DNA of 64,000 nt, taken from Desulforadius tongensis (GTDB lineage: Bacteria; Bacillota; Desulfotomaculia; Desulfotomaculales; Desulfohalotomaculaceae). Location: contig NZ_JAFBCW010000010.1 in assembly GCF_016907915.1 (NCBI RefSeq), forward strand, positions 1 to 64,000, in the 5' to 3' direction. The translations under genes and the position numbers were made by a program. How positions within the stretch are numbered: the first letter of the stretch is position 1; each line of letters starts with the position of its first letter. This document shows positions 16,423-25,336 of this stretch, one piece after another. The notes beneath the pieces were generated by a model. It searched no databases. It saw nothing but the letters and a program-made list of their open reading frames with translations, and had not been told where the DNA came from.

Positions 16423-17784
16423 TTGTACTCAAAGAAAACGCTGGAACATTGGGATAAAGAGTATGTTTGGCATCCATTTACTCAAATGCAGCAGTATAGG
16501 GAAGAAGAAATATTAATGATAGCCAGAGGGGAAGGCAGCTATTTATATGATTTGGAAGGGAATAAATATCTTGATGCTGTTTCTTCTATTTGGGTTACAG
16601 TTCATGGACATGCTCGACCGGAAATTAATAATGCCATTAAGAAACAGTTGGATTTGGTGGCGCACTCCACTCTTCTTGGCCAGGCAAACTTGCCTTCAAC
16701 TTTGCTGGCCCAAAAACTGGTAGATATAACACCGGAGGGTTTAAATAAAGTATTTTATTCAGATAACGGTGCCACTTCCACAGAAGTAGCCCTTAAACTG
16801 GCCTTTCAATACTGGCAGCAAAAAGGTGCGGAATATAAAAGAAAAACTAAATTTATTTCTTTGAAAAAAGGTTATCATGGCGATACCATCGGCTCTGTAT
16901 CTGTGGGAGGCGTAGATTTGTTTCATGCCATTTTCCGCCCCCTTCTTTTTCAGGGCTATAAGGCAGATGCTCCCTATTGTTATCGCTGTCCCCTTGGTTT
17001 GGAAAAAGAGAACTGCGGTTTAGCCTGTACCGGGCAGGTAGAAAAAATAATGAAGAATAATCATGATGAAATAGCGGCGATGATAATGGAACCTGAAATG
17101 ATTGCTGCCGGGGGCATGCTGGCTGTTCCCAGGGGCTATCTGGCAAAAATTCGTCAGCTGTGCAGTGATTATAATATTTTATTGATTTTAGACGAAGTAG
17201 CTGTGGGGTTTGGGCGAACGGGAAAAATGTTTGCTTGTGAACATGAAAATGTATCCCCGGATATTATCTGCCTATCCAAAGGCATTACCGGGGGATATTT
17301 GCCTTTGGCTGCCACATTAACCACCGATGAGATTTATAACGCTTTTTTAGGCCTGCCTGAGGAACATAAAAAGTTTACCCACGGCCATTCTTATACCGGT
17401 AATCAGCTGGGGTGTGCCGCCGCGCTGGCCAATTTAGATATTTTTGAAAGGGAAAAAACAATAGACAAGCTGCAGCCTAAAATAAGTTTCCTTAATGAAC
17501 AGTTGAAAAGATTTTGGGAATTGGACAATGTGGGGGATATTAGACAAAAGGGTTTTATGGTCGGCATTGAACTGGTTAAAGATTGTAGAACTAAAGAACC
17601 TTATCCCTGCAGCAGTCAGATCGGTCACCGGGTTATTATAGAAGCGCGCAAACGGGGGCTTTTATTACGACCGATAGTGGACGTGATAGAAATTGTACCC
17701 CCGTTAACCGTATCTGAAGAGCAGTTAGAATTCATTTGTGAAAATACACTTGCTGCCATTAAAGCAGTTATCGGAAAGGAATAG
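16423..17784 (+). CDS. bioA: Adenosylmethionine-8-amino-7-oxononanoate aminotransferase
   Basis: 453 aa class III aminotransferase. The opening YVWHPFTQMQQY, the substrate loop SSIWVTVHGHARPEIN, the cofactor Asp in ILDEVAVGFGRTG and the PLP-Lys in CLSKGITGGYLPLAAT mark BioA. I place the start at TTG 16423, one base after the bioC stop, because GGGAGGAAGG lies 6 bases upstream; an upstream in-frame ATG at 16366 would overlap bioC with no RBS. It is the last gene of the operon; bioB is not in the window. Confidence 0.93.
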   Translation: MYSKKTLEHWDKEYVWHPFTQMQQYREEEILMIARGEGSYLYDLEGNKYLDAVSSIWVTVHGHARPEINNAIKKQLDLVAHSTLLGQANLPSTLLAQKLVDITPEGLNKVFYSDNGATSTEVALKLAFQYWQQKGAEYKRKTKFISLKKGYHGDTIGSVSVGGVDLFHAIFRPLLFQGYKADAPYCYRCPLGLEKENCGLACTGQVEKIMKNNHDEIAAMIMEPEMIAAGGMLAVPRGYLAKIRQLCSDYNILLILDEVAVGFGRTGKMFACEHENVSPDIICLSKGITGGYLPLAATLTTDEIYNAFLGLPEEHKKFTHGHSYTGNQLGCAAALANLDIFEREKTIDKLQPKISFLNEQLKRFWELDNVGDIRQKGFMVGIELVKDCRTKEPYPCSSQIGHRVIIEARKRGLLLRPIVDVIEIVPPLTVSEEQLEFICENTLAAIKAVIGKE

Positions 17785-17805
17785 ATTGACCATCGGGAAC
17801 CCGGT

Positions 17806-17837
17806 GGAAAAAATAATACCCCGCCATTGTGGCGGGG
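17806..17837 (-). terminator. Intrinsic terminator of ribB
   Basis: CCCCGCCA/TGGCGGGG hairpin, followed on the minus strand by TATTATTTTTT. It may also serve the convergent bio operon. Confidence 0.8.
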
Positions 17838-17844
17838 ACTGTTT

Positions 17845-18498
17845 TCAGCTTGCGTTTTGTTCCAGCGCTTTACGGTATTTTACCAAATCTTCGATTGTGA
17901 GTACCGGTATGCTGTGCTTTTCGGCAAAGGCCACTATTTCCGGCAGGCGTGCCATTGTCCCATCGGGATTGGTAAGTTCACACAGCACACCATAGGGTTT
18001 CAGCCCCGCCAGGCGCATCAGATCAACGGTTGCTTCGGTATGCCCCTGACGTTCCAGCACACCACCGGGACGGGCTCTTAAGGGAAACACGTGACCGGGG
18101 CGGTGGAGATCCTGGGGTTTGGCGTCATCTGCAATAGCTGTTCTTACCGTTGTAACTCGATCGGCGGCAGACACGCCGGTGGTAACTCCCTTTGCTGCTT
18201 CGATGGATACGGTAAAGGCGGTTTTGAAGCGGCTGGAGTTGTTTTCCACCATCATCGGCAGCGCCAGCGAACGCACCTTTTCACTGGTCAGACAAAGACA
18301 GACAATGCCGCTGCATTCACGGATCAACATGGCCATTTGGGCCTCGGTAATGGATTCAGCGGCAAAAATCAGGTCACCTTCGTTTTCCCGCTGTTCATCA
18401 TCGGTGACCAGTACGCCCTGGCCGCTGCGCAGCGCATGCAGCGCGTTCTCTACCCGTTCAAACGAGTTACCAAATCGAGTTAGCAGATTCTGATTCAT
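17845..18498 (-). CDS. ribB: 3,4-dihydroxy-2-butanone 4-phosphate synthase
   Basis: 217 aa, a stand-alone RibB of enterobacterial type rather than the RibBA fusion usual in Firmicutes. [16 protein letters not shown] holds the acidic catalytic site; [24 protein letters not shown] and [14 protein letters not shown] are present. It makes the four-carbon precursor of riboflavin from ribulose 5-phosphate. An FMN riboswitch lies upstream and AAAGGAGG precedes its ATG. No other rib gene is adjacent. Confidence 0.95.
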   Translation of the reverse strand: MNQNLLTRFGNSFERVENALHALRSGQGVLVTDDEQRENEGDLIFAAESITEAQMAMLIRECSGIVCLCLTSEKVRSLALPMMVENNSSRFKTAFTVSIEAAKGVTTGVSAADRVTTVRTAIADDAKPQDLHRPGHVFPLRARPGGVLERQGHTEATVDLMRLAGLKPYGVLCELTNPDGTMARLPEIVAFAEKHSIPVLTIEDLVKYRKALEQNAS

Positions 18499-18529
18499 GG
18501 TAATCCTCCTTTAATATTTTATAGACTTA

Positions 18530-18615
18530 CCAGAATCAGGGCGCAGAGACAGACAGCTGCCTAAACACACACGGGCAGTCTCGCGCCAGGCGGGATGCCT
18601 GTGACTGGTTGCTGC
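18530..18615 (-). promoter_or_regulatory. Expression platform between FMN riboswitch and ribB
   Basis: On the minus strand GGCGCGAGACTGCC can pair with the later GGCAG...GTCT...CTCTGCGCC to make a long imperfect hairpin. No T-run follows, so control may act on translation or by an alternative terminator I could not resolve. Confidence 0.4.
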
Positions 18616-18621
18616 TGGCTG

Positions 18622-18768
18622 CCTTATCCTCTTTCATCCGGACTTTTACCGTCGGCTCTGGCTTTTCACCAGATCTGCTGACCTCCCTCCGGAACGAAAG
18701 GAGCGCTCGCGGGCTCCCCAGCGTAAGCTGGGATACCGCCGGTGGGGACTTTCACCCCGCCCTGAGAA
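18622..18768 (-). promoter_or_regulatory. FMN riboswitch (RFN element)
   Basis: Read on the minus strand, the conserved blocks appear in order: GGGGTGAAAGTCCCC, ACCGGCGGT, GAGCCCGCGAGCGC, GATCTGGTGAAAAGCCAGA, GCCGACGGT and AGTCCGGATGAAAGAGGAT. These are diagnostic for the FMN aptamer. It should switch off ribB when FMN is plentiful. Confidence 0.95.
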
Positions 18769-18779
18769 TAAGTTATTTA

Positions 18780-18809
18780 ATAATATACAAGTTTTCGAAT
18801 TGTTGTCAA
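18780..18809 (-). promoter_or_regulatory. Sigma-A promoter of ribB
   Basis: On the minus strand TTGACA, 18 bases, TATTAT, immediately upstream of the FMN aptamer. Confidence 0.65.
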
Positions 18810-18994
18810 TGGCTGCGGGCTTTCTTTAGGTATTTTTTTCATAAAAAGCTTTAGAACTGTTTTAAATTTCTCATATTACATATTAAAATTCTTAAATAAT
18901 TGTTAAAAATCCTGCCAAAATCATTAAAATTTTCCGTCGACATCCAGGGGGGTGCTTATCTATGTAGTAAATTATACCGCTTACCACTATCCGG

Positions 18995-21664
18995 TTACGC
19001 ACCTCTATCACCTTTCAATATTTGGACGTAACCTTGTGTTCCGTCCATGCGAATATAGTCGCCGTCTTTAATAATCTCGGTTGCTTTATCGATGCCTACA
19101 ACTGCAGGAATCCCATATTCGCGCGCAACCACTGCCCCGTGAGTCATCATACCGCCGACCTCCATAATCAGACCTTTTGCTGAATTAAAGAGAGGAGTCC
19201 ATCCCGGATCGGTAAAGGGGGCAACCAATATTTCACCTGGGTTGAGTTTGGCTTCCTCCGGTCTCAGAACCACTCGTGCAACTCCTTCTACAACCCCCGC
19301 GGAAACCGGCGTACCGGTCAATGCGCCTTCTGGGGATTCAATATCACGTCGTCTTCCCGTAATCACTTCTCCTTCGCTTGTCATGACGCGAGGAGGAGTG
19401 AGTTTTTGGTATTGTTCGTATTTTATTTTTCGTGATTGAACAAGTTCGCGGATGCTGCCGGAAAAACGATTCTCTTCCAATGCTAGAAGTTCTTCCAGTG
19501 ATAGATAGAATACATCCTGCTCATGTTCCAAGATACCTTTACCAACAAGGGCCCGTCCTTCATCCAAAATGGCTTGCTTGTAAATATCAAAATGCTGAAC
19601 AATAATGTACTTTGGATGCTCTCGCATTGCCATTCCATTACGAAATACAGTAATAAGGCGGGACATTAGTTTCTTTTTGAGATATCCGCCGCGGATCTTT
19701 CCGATACGTGAGAGAATCTCCTTAGCCGCTTGTTCGGCTTCCCTCTCTCCCCGTCTGAACTTCTCCCGATGTTCACCGGGAGCAACACTTCGGATATGGC
19801 TCATAATGGACGGTACAAGCAGGGTCGGTGCTTCTCGCCATCGTGGATTGGTTACATCAATTTCACCGGGACAGCGCATCCCGTATTTATCCATAAATTG
19901 AACCAGCTTCCTCCCAAATGCATCTCCTCCCCGAATCCGACCAAGCCCTTCATAAAAGGTCTCATCCTTCGCTCTTTGCAGGTAGTCGATCACTTGAGGA
20001 TACGGCCTTGCTGCATCAGCCAAATCTCCAATCATCAATCCCAGTTCGGTTGTAACATTTCCGGGTAACGATTTCTTTAATTTATTTAACAGGTGAACGC
20101 TTTGCTGATCCCCCAACCACTTTTGACTCAGACGTTCGATCAGCTTCCATGCCACAACTCCCGAAAGCGGATAAGGCAGGGCATTCGAGGATAGCAGCAG
20201 ATTCCCGAGGCTCTCTTGGATTCGTTTGATTCTCTCTGCTCCAAAAACCCCATTCACAAAGCTGTCACATTCTTTAATTGATCGCAGCATGAAATCATTG
20301 ACGTATTTTATTCCCTGAGAAGGATCCCTGAAAAACAAGTTTTTGATGATGTTTTTGGCAATCGGAAGAACCGTTCGAACCACTTTTCTTTTTACCTGTT
20401 TGTTTGGCTTACATTGAATGTCACCGCGTTCGATCAATTCGGATATGGCACTGGCGATTAACTCATCAATACCGCTCAAAACGCGAGGCAAAATCTTTCG
20501 AACCGGCTTCAGGCAAAGAAGTTCAGTAATGTCAATAAATAACCTTCCGCCGGCTTCAAGAAATGCATGGCTCTCGGAACGGACCGAACCTTTTTTTCCG
20601 AAAGGCATCATGGTGCGCCAAAAGGAAATGGCCAGCGGTTTCATTGCCGCTGTCATCATCTGCTGGTGGCCAAACGAAAAAAACACGTGTAATTTGTCAT
20701 CCGTGATATGCGGCACTGGATAGAGAGAGGTGATAGGTCGGCTCTGTACGATGTAAAATTTCCCGTCCACCAAACACCATTCAATGTCTTGTTCCGATCT
20801 GTAATGTTCCTCAATCTTCTGACCTATTTTCGCCAATTGGAGGATTTTCCGGTCAGACAGCGCCTGGGCTTCTTGTTTTTCGGCAGGGATGTTCTTTGTA
20901 ATTGTTCCACCTTCCGGCACGGGATAGATCGCGATTTTCTTTCTGGCTATCTGTTTTTTGATGATTTCACCGGACCGAACTTGATATAAATCGGGTGATA
21001 CAAGCCCAGATACAAGCGCTTCGCCCAAACCAAAACTGGCATTAATGGAAATGATTTTTCGATTACCCGAAATGGGGTCCGCCGTAAACATGATCCCCGA
21101 CACTTCCGGAAAAACCATTTCTTGGACGACAACCGAAAGAAATACGGAACGATGGTCGAACCCGTTTTTCGCCCGGTATGAGATGGCACGGTCCGTAAAC
21201 AGAGAAGTCCAGCACCTTTGTATGGCATGGAGCAGTTGCTCCTGCCCTCGTACATTCAAATACGTTTCTTGCTGCCCCGCAAAAGAGGCAGTTGGCAAGT
21301 CTTCCGCCGTTGCACTGGAACGAACTGCATACGATTTTCCATCTCCGGTACGTTCCCATGCCTGCAGAATCGCAGATTGAATATCATCGGGCATGGAAAT
21401 GGATTGCAGGTGTTTCCGAATACGTTGTCCCAATTCACGAATTTCTTCTAAAGAGTCCGGACTTACCCTATCGAGCCGGTTGAAAAGTTCCTCCATCTCT
21501 TGACTTGTTTCGATAAATTTACGATAGGCCAAGGTCGTCACGCAAAAACCTTGAGGAACCGGAATTCCTGTTTTTGTCATTTCACCCAGATTTGCTCCCT
21601 TTCCGCCCACAAACGGCAAGTGTGTCTTGTCGATCTCTTTGAAATACAACACGTATTTCTCCAT
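18995..21664 (-). CDS. rph: PEP-synthase-like enzyme, probable rifampicin phosphotransferase
   Basis: 889 aa, the three-domain layout of rifampin phosphotransferase: N-terminal ATP-grasp domain (VGGKGANLGEM; SYAVRSSATAEDLPTASFAG; QDIEWCLVDGKFYIVQSRPI), a central substrate-binding domain with a FWRTMMPFG region, and a C-terminal swivelling His domain with the phosphorylated His842 in GGMMTHGAVVARE. It lacks the C-terminal PEP-binding barrel of true PEP synthase. Such enzymes transfer the beta phosphate of ATP to rifamycins. Substrate is inferred from family layout; some relatives have unknown targets. ATG preceded by AAAGGGATG. It is not in an operon. Confidence 0.8.
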   Translation of the reverse strand: MEKYVLYFKEIDKTHLPFVGGKGANLGEMTKTGIPVPQGFCVTTLAYRKFIETSQEMEELFNRLDRVSPDSLEEIRELGQRIRKHLQSISMPDDIQSAILQAWERTGDGKSYAVRSSATAEDLPTASFAGQQETYLNVRGQEQLLHAIQRCWTSLFTDRAISYRAKNGFDHRSVFLSVVVQEMVFPEVSGIMFTADPISGNRKIISINASFGLGEALVSGLVSPDLYQVRSGEIIKKQIARKKIAIYPVPEGGTITKNIPAEKQEAQALSDRKILQLAKIGQKIEEHYRSEQDIEWCLVDGKFYIVQSRPITSLYPVPHITDDKLHVFFSFGHQQMMTAAMKPLAISFWRTMMPFGKKGSVRSESHAFLEAGGRLFIDITELLCLKPVRKILPRVLSGIDELIASAISELIERGDIQCKPNKQVKRKVVRTVLPIAKNIIKNLFFRDPSQGIKYVNDFMLRSIKECDSFVNGVFGAERIKRIQESLGNLLLSSNALPYPLSGVVAWKLIERLSQKWLGDQQSVHLLNKLKKSLPGNVTTELGLMIGDLADAARPYPQVIDYLQRAKDETFYEGLGRIRGGDAFGRKLVQFMDKYGMRCPGEIDVTNPRWREAPTLLVPSIMSHIRSVAPGEHREKFRRGEREAEQAAKEILSRIGKIRGGYLKKKLMSRLITVFRNGMAMREHPKYIIVQHFDIYKQAILDEGRALVGKGILEHEQDVFYLSLEELLALEENRFSGSIRELVQSRKIKYEQYQKLTPPRVMTSEGEVITGRRRDIESPEGALTGTPVSAGVVEGVARVVLRPEEAKLNPGEILVAPFTDPGWTPLFNSAKGLIMEVGGMMTHGAVVAREYGIPAVVGIDKATEIIKDGDYIRMDGTQGYVQILKGDRGA

Positions 21665-22147
21665 TTCATCATCCCTTTCTCTTCGTTTATCTCCTGCGTT
21701 TATTTGGCAACCAGAGAGGCTTTATCCGGTCATGTCTACACTTTAAAGAATTTATGGAACCAGGGGAACGTTTATATTATTTATGGTTACTGATCGGCGG
21801 GGCAGTCTGCCATTTGCATAAAACCACTCCAATCAGTTTTAAGAAAACCAAGGAAACCAAAAATGTATTTCTGTTTCTAATATAAATCACATTAATATGT
21901 TTATAAACAGATTTTTTTCGAGACGCATCGCTGCTTCTTAACATGTAGAAGCCATTTGCAAAATTAGTTTAAACTTAATGGCAGCATAATTGTTAATTTA
22001 CAATAAAAATTGCCCCCCCTCAATTTCCAGGGAGAAATTAATACGGGGCCGGTGTGGATAAAGAGCCATATGCAGGTGTACAGCCTTCTTGGCCGGGCCG
22101 GGTACCCTTATGTCAGGTGCCCGATAAAATCAGGGAGAGATCTAGAG
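21665..22147. other. Intergenic stretch without recognisable gene
   Basis: Holds the upstream region of the leftward phosphotransferase gene and leads into the recA remnant. The left half is AT-rich. I see no convincing promoter box and no conserved reading frame; the open frame from 22010 becomes RecA-like only from about 22148. Confidence 0.4.
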
Positions 22148-22467
22148 AGTAAAGCAAGAACGCTTGTTATTTTTATAAATCAGCTGAGGGAAAAATCGGT
22201 GACCAGTTCGGAAACCCGGAAGTTACAACCGGTGGACGCGCGTTGAAATTCTACAGTACATTAAGGCTGGATGTTAAAAAGGGGCAGAAAATTAAGGGTA
22301 AGAATGCAGAAATCATCGGAAGCCGGGTAAAAATCAAAGTTACAAAAAATAAGGTTGCTCCACCGTTTAGGCAAACTGAGGTTGATTTGTATTACGGTGA
22401 AGGAATATCACGCGAAACCTGTTTGCTGGACTTGGGAGAGAAGTACAAGGTTATCGAAGGAAATTGA
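22148..22467 (+). pseudogene. recA: recA remnant (frameshifted, truncated)
   Basis: The first part reads [12 protein letters not shown], matching the RecA segment before loop L2. The following frame reads [18 protein letters not shown], then [20 protein letters not shown] and LLDLG, in the exact RecA order. The two parts are joined by a one-base loss in an A run (22191-22195): six As would restore the frame. The 5' two thirds of RecA (Walker A and B) and the last ~50 residues are missing. It is therefore a dead fragment, and a functional recA should exist elsewhere. Confidence 0.88.
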
Positions 22468-22585
22468 AAAAATTAGTACCAGCCTTTGTTGAAGCAGGTT
22501 TTGGAAGAGGGTGGAGATTCAAGGACTGTCCCTGGTTTGTGGTTATTTTACCTAATAGCTGCCAGCGGAAACGAATGATTTTTAA

Positions 22586-22612
22586 GAAGGAATATATCGA
22601 TTTTTGACGAAT
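22586..22612 (+). promoter_or_regulatory. Sigma-H-like promoter
   Basis: GAAGGAATA, 11 bases, GACGAAT: a full match to the Bacillus sigma-H pattern RnAGGAwww-N11/12-RnnGAAT. It points toward the symporter gene at 22691. Confidence 0.55.
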
Positions 22613-22690
22613 ACTACAAGCTAAGTTTTTTAACAGCCGGATTATATACCAGGTTTTCTGCAAGCATAAATAGAAAGGGTTGTTCGTTTC

Positions 22691-24109
22691 ATGGTCAGCT
22701 TTTTGGAAAAGTTAGTTTCTGCAAGTAATGAAGTCCTGTCTTATGTACTAATTGTATTACTGATTGGTTTGGGAATTTATTTTACTTTTAAAACTAATTT
22801 TGTGCAGTTTAGGCTGATAGGTGAAATGCTTAGGTTATTGGGAAATGGTGTGGGAGCCTCTTCCCAAAAACTAAAAGGGGTTTCCTCTTTCCAGGCTTTT
22901 TGCATCAGTACCGCCTCAAGGGTTGGAACCGGTAACCTGGCGGGTGTAGCCATTGCCATTACAGTGGGTGGCCCCGGGGCGATATTTTGGATGTGGCTGA
23001 TTGCCGTCATTGGTGCAGCCTCCGGTTTTGTTGAAAGTACGCTGGCCCAGATTTATAAAGTGAAGGGTGACAAGGGGTACAGGGGCGGCCCTGCCTACTA
23101 CATGGAAAGGGCTCTTAACCAGAGATGGATGGGTGTTCTTTTTGCCATTTTAATTACTTTGTGTTTTGGACTGGTGTTTAACTCTGTACAGGCCAATACC
23201 ATTGCACTGGCCTTTGAAACAGCGTACGGGGTAGATAGGTTTAACATGGGATTGGTTTTGGCGGTTATTACGGCCTTCATTATCTTCGGAGGAATAAAAA
23301 GAATTGCCAAAGTTTCCCAGTGGATGGTGCCGATTATGGCGGGCGGGTATATATTAATTGCTGTATTTGTTATTTTAAAGAATTTTTCTGCCGTTCCGAC
23401 GGTACTTATGACTATTGTCAGCAGTGCCTTCGGATTTAAAGAAGCTGTTGGCGGCGGAATCGGTGCGGCTTTGATGATGGGAATGAAAAGAGGGCTTTTC
23501 TCCAACGAGGCCGGGATGGGAAGTGTACCCAATGCTGCTGCGGCGGCTGAAGTAAGCCACCCGGTAAAACAGGGCCTTATCCAATCACTGGGTGTATTTG
23601 CAGATACACTTTTGGTTTGCAGTGCCACTGCCTTTATAATTTTATTATCTGATGCTTATACCACAGAGGGACTGACGGGGATTGAACTTACCCAAGCGGC
23701 CCTTAGTTCTCATATTGGCTCCTGGGCCACCAATGCGGTTGCCGTTATGGTTTTCCTTTTTGCACTTAGTTCGGTGATTGGAAACTATTATTACGGGGAA
23801 ACCAATATTGAATTTATAAAATCAAGTAAGGTTTGGCTGTTTGTTTACCGGCTGGCGGTAGTGGGAATGGTTCTTTTTGGAGCGATGGCAGAGATTAAAA
23901 TTGTATGGGATATGGCGGACTTATTTATGAGTTTAATGGCGCTGACCAATTTGGTTGCCATTGCTCTGCTGGGTAAAATTGCCCATGCTGCTTTAAAAGA
24001 TTACATTGGACAAAAAAAGGCAGGAAAAGACCCTGTATTCCATGTGAGTAATATTGAGGGATTAAAAAATGTTGAATGCTGGGGAAAAGAGAGCACAAAA
24101 ACACTATAG
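22691..24109 (+). CDS. Sodium:alanine symporter family protein (AGCS)
   Basis: 472 aa with 10-11 membrane segments. Family signatures: FCISTASRVGTGNLAGVAIA, GGPGAIFWMWLIA, the PAYYMERAL motif after a Gly-rich loop, GLFSNEAGMGSVPNAAAAAE and IGNYYYGE. AGCS proteins import alanine or glycine (some other amino acids) with Na+. It fits the amino-acid-using theme of the window. The ATG has AAAGGG about 14 bases upstream. A clear terminator follows. Confidence 0.92.
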   Translation: MVSFLEKLVSASNEVLSYVLIVLLIGLGIYFTFKTNFVQFRLIGEMLRLLGNGVGASSQKLKGVSSFQAFCISTASRVGTGNLAGVAIAITVGGPGAIFWMWLIAVIGAASGFVESTLAQIYKVKGDKGYRGGPAYYMERALNQRWMGVLFAILITLCFGLVFNSVQANTIALAFETAYGVDRFNMGLVLAVITAFIIFGGIKRIAKVSQWMVPIMAGGYILIAVFVILKNFSAVPTVLMTIVSSAFGFKEAVGGGIGAALMMGMKRGLFSNEAGMGSVPNAAAAAEVSHPVKQGLIQSLGVFADTLLVCSATAFIILLSDAYTTEGLTGIELTQAALSSHIGSWATNAVAVMVFLFALSSVIGNYYYGETNIEFIKSSKVWLFVYRLAVVGMVLFGAMAEIKIVWDMADLFMSLMALTNLVAIALLGKIAHAALKDYIGQKKAGKDPVFHVSNIEGLKNVECWGKESTKTL

Positions 24110-24125
24110 AAGTGTGCTAAGTGTC

Positions 24126-24160
24126 AAATCCCTTGCCCAATACTGGGGCAAGGGATTTTT
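24126..24160 (+). terminator. Intrinsic terminator of the symporter gene
   Basis: AAATCCCTTGCCC pairs with GGGGCAAGGGATTTTT. The flanking A and T runs let it work on both strands. Confidence 0.85.
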
Positions 24161-24186
24161 GGCTGCTGGGCTGCTGCAGCATGCTG

Positions 24187-24984
24187 TTACTGCTTCTCCA
24201 CCGGTATAATTATTTCCGAAACCAGCTTCTCTGCCGGTGTGGTCCGGGGGTCGTTGAGGCTTATTTGCCTGGTGGGGTATTTTTCCCGGTACCCGTTCCG
24301 GTTAATCCATGAGAATATGGCCTCGTATGCTTCGTCAAGCCGGTCATAGGGTCCCACGTGTATGCAGGTTGCTGCTAGCACTGCGGGAAGGGTTTTGCCG
24401 GCCAGGCTGCTGTTTCCCACCGGCCATGCTATTTCCAAATCCGTTTTGTCGGGGTTGAACTCTTCATCGTAAAAAAGCAGTATCGGTGGGCCGGCGGGTA
24501 CCCCGCCCAAAGAATGTATTTCCTCCTGTACGGATCTAATTACCGGTCCGGTCTTTTGGATGGCAATTTTCTTTCTCAAAGAGCGGACGAAGATTTCCGG
24601 TATATCTCTTATACGGATGTCGTAATGTTTAGTTTCGGTCATTTTTTTTACCTCCAGTGATTTTTGCCACCGGGCCAATTTAACCAGCCTGCTGTTGTAA
24701 AGATCTAACTGCTGGATGAGATACTGGCGGTGTTCTTCTAAAATAACCCGAATTTCTTCCGGCTGTGTTATTTTGTCATTAATTTCAGCAATGATTTTTA
24801 ATGGAATTCCCAGTTCCTTAAGAAAACAGATGTTTTTAACTACCGGTATTTGATCACTGGTGTAGTAGCGGTACTGGTTATTTTCATCCACCTTGGCCGG
24901 GACAAGCAGGCCGATATTTTCATAGTGGCGCAAAGCTCTTGTGGTAACTTTGCAGATTTTTGAAAATTGGCCGATGGTATACAT
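24187..24984 (-). CDS. MerR family regulator with GyrI-like effector domain (paralog)
   Basis: 265 aa, same length and layout as the gene at 11953: MerR winged helix (MYTIGQFSKICKVTTRALRHYE), coiled coil, and GyrI-like effector domain (ATCIHVGPYDRLDEAYEAIFSWI). Long identical stretches show recent duplication. Differences cluster in the wing and the ligand domain, so ligands may differ. The promoter is nearly the same as that of its paralog, so the two may cross-regulate. It is divergent from the amino-acid dehydrogenase operon at 25337. Confidence 0.9.
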   Translation of the reverse strand: MYTIGQFSKICKVTTRALRHYENIGLLVPAKVDENNQYRYYTSDQIPVVKNICFLKELGIPLKIIAEINDKITQPEEIRVILEEHRQYLIQQLDLYNSRLVKLARWQKSLEVKKMTETKHYDIRIRDIPEIFVRSLRKKIAIQKTGPVIRSVQEEIHSLGGVPAGPPILLFYDEEFNPDKTDLEIAWPVGNSSLAGKTLPAVLAATCIHVGPYDRLDEAYEAIFSWINRNGYREKYPTRQISLNDPRTTPAEKLVSEIIIPVEKQ

Positions 24985-24986
24985 AT

Positions 24987-25057
24987 TTATTCTCTCCTTT
25001 GCACCGGTGCAGTTTTAGTTTAAAGGTTAACGCTGTGTTAAAGTCAATATCTTTTTT
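24987..25057 (-). promoter_or_regulatory. MerR-type promoter/operator of the second MerR gene
   Basis: On the minus strand TTGACT, 19 bases, TAAACT, then the palindrome GCACCGGTGC and AAAGGAG. The spacer holds its own dyad TTAAC/GTTAA. It matches the promoter of the paralog at 11953 base for base over CTTTAAACTAAAA. Confidence 0.72.
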
Positions 25058-25092
25058 AAAAAATTTTTAAACTGCCGTGATTTTTCAGAATA

Positions 25093-25118
25093 GTGTCAAA
25101 AGTGTCAGTGTTGTGTCA
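25093..25118 (+). promoter_or_regulatory. Three GTGTCA direct repeats
   Basis: GTGTCA at 25093, 25102 and 25113, spaced about one helical turn apart, upstream of the dehydrogenase operon and of a TATACT box near 25143-25148. They are a plausible binding site for a regulator; none is identified. Confidence 0.4.
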
Positions 25119-25258
25119 GTGTGTACAGAAAGCAGACGTTTGTATACTGTATAAGAACAAAAGCGTGCTTATATATAAGTTATTTGCAGGTTATATCATA
25201 TCTTTTTGCGTATATTTTCTTTGTTTTTTACTGGATTTTAAGTTTATACAAATATTTA

Positions 25259-25290
25259 AGCGGTGCCGGCGCCGGCACCGCTGTTTTTTG
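25259..25290 (+). terminator. Leader attenuator/terminator before the dehydrogenase operon
   Basis: A perfect 24-base palindrome, AGCGGTGCCGGC and its complement, followed by GTTTTTT. It lies 47 bases before the first start codon, after the likely promoter, so it would terminate transcription in the leader unless bypassed. Confidence 0.65.
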
Positions 25291-25336
25291 GTACGGTTAT
25301 TGCATAAAACATGTGCTGAGGGGAGGTATCAGGTAG

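Noticed and set aside
22010-22246. 78-aa protein ending in a RecA-like segment
   Set aside because: Only its last third is RecA-like and the match continues in another frame; treated as part of a recA remnant, not a gene.
23098-23628. 176-aa open frame on the minus strand
   Set aside because: Inside the AGCS symporter gene; Ala/Pro/Ile-rich shadow of membrane segments.
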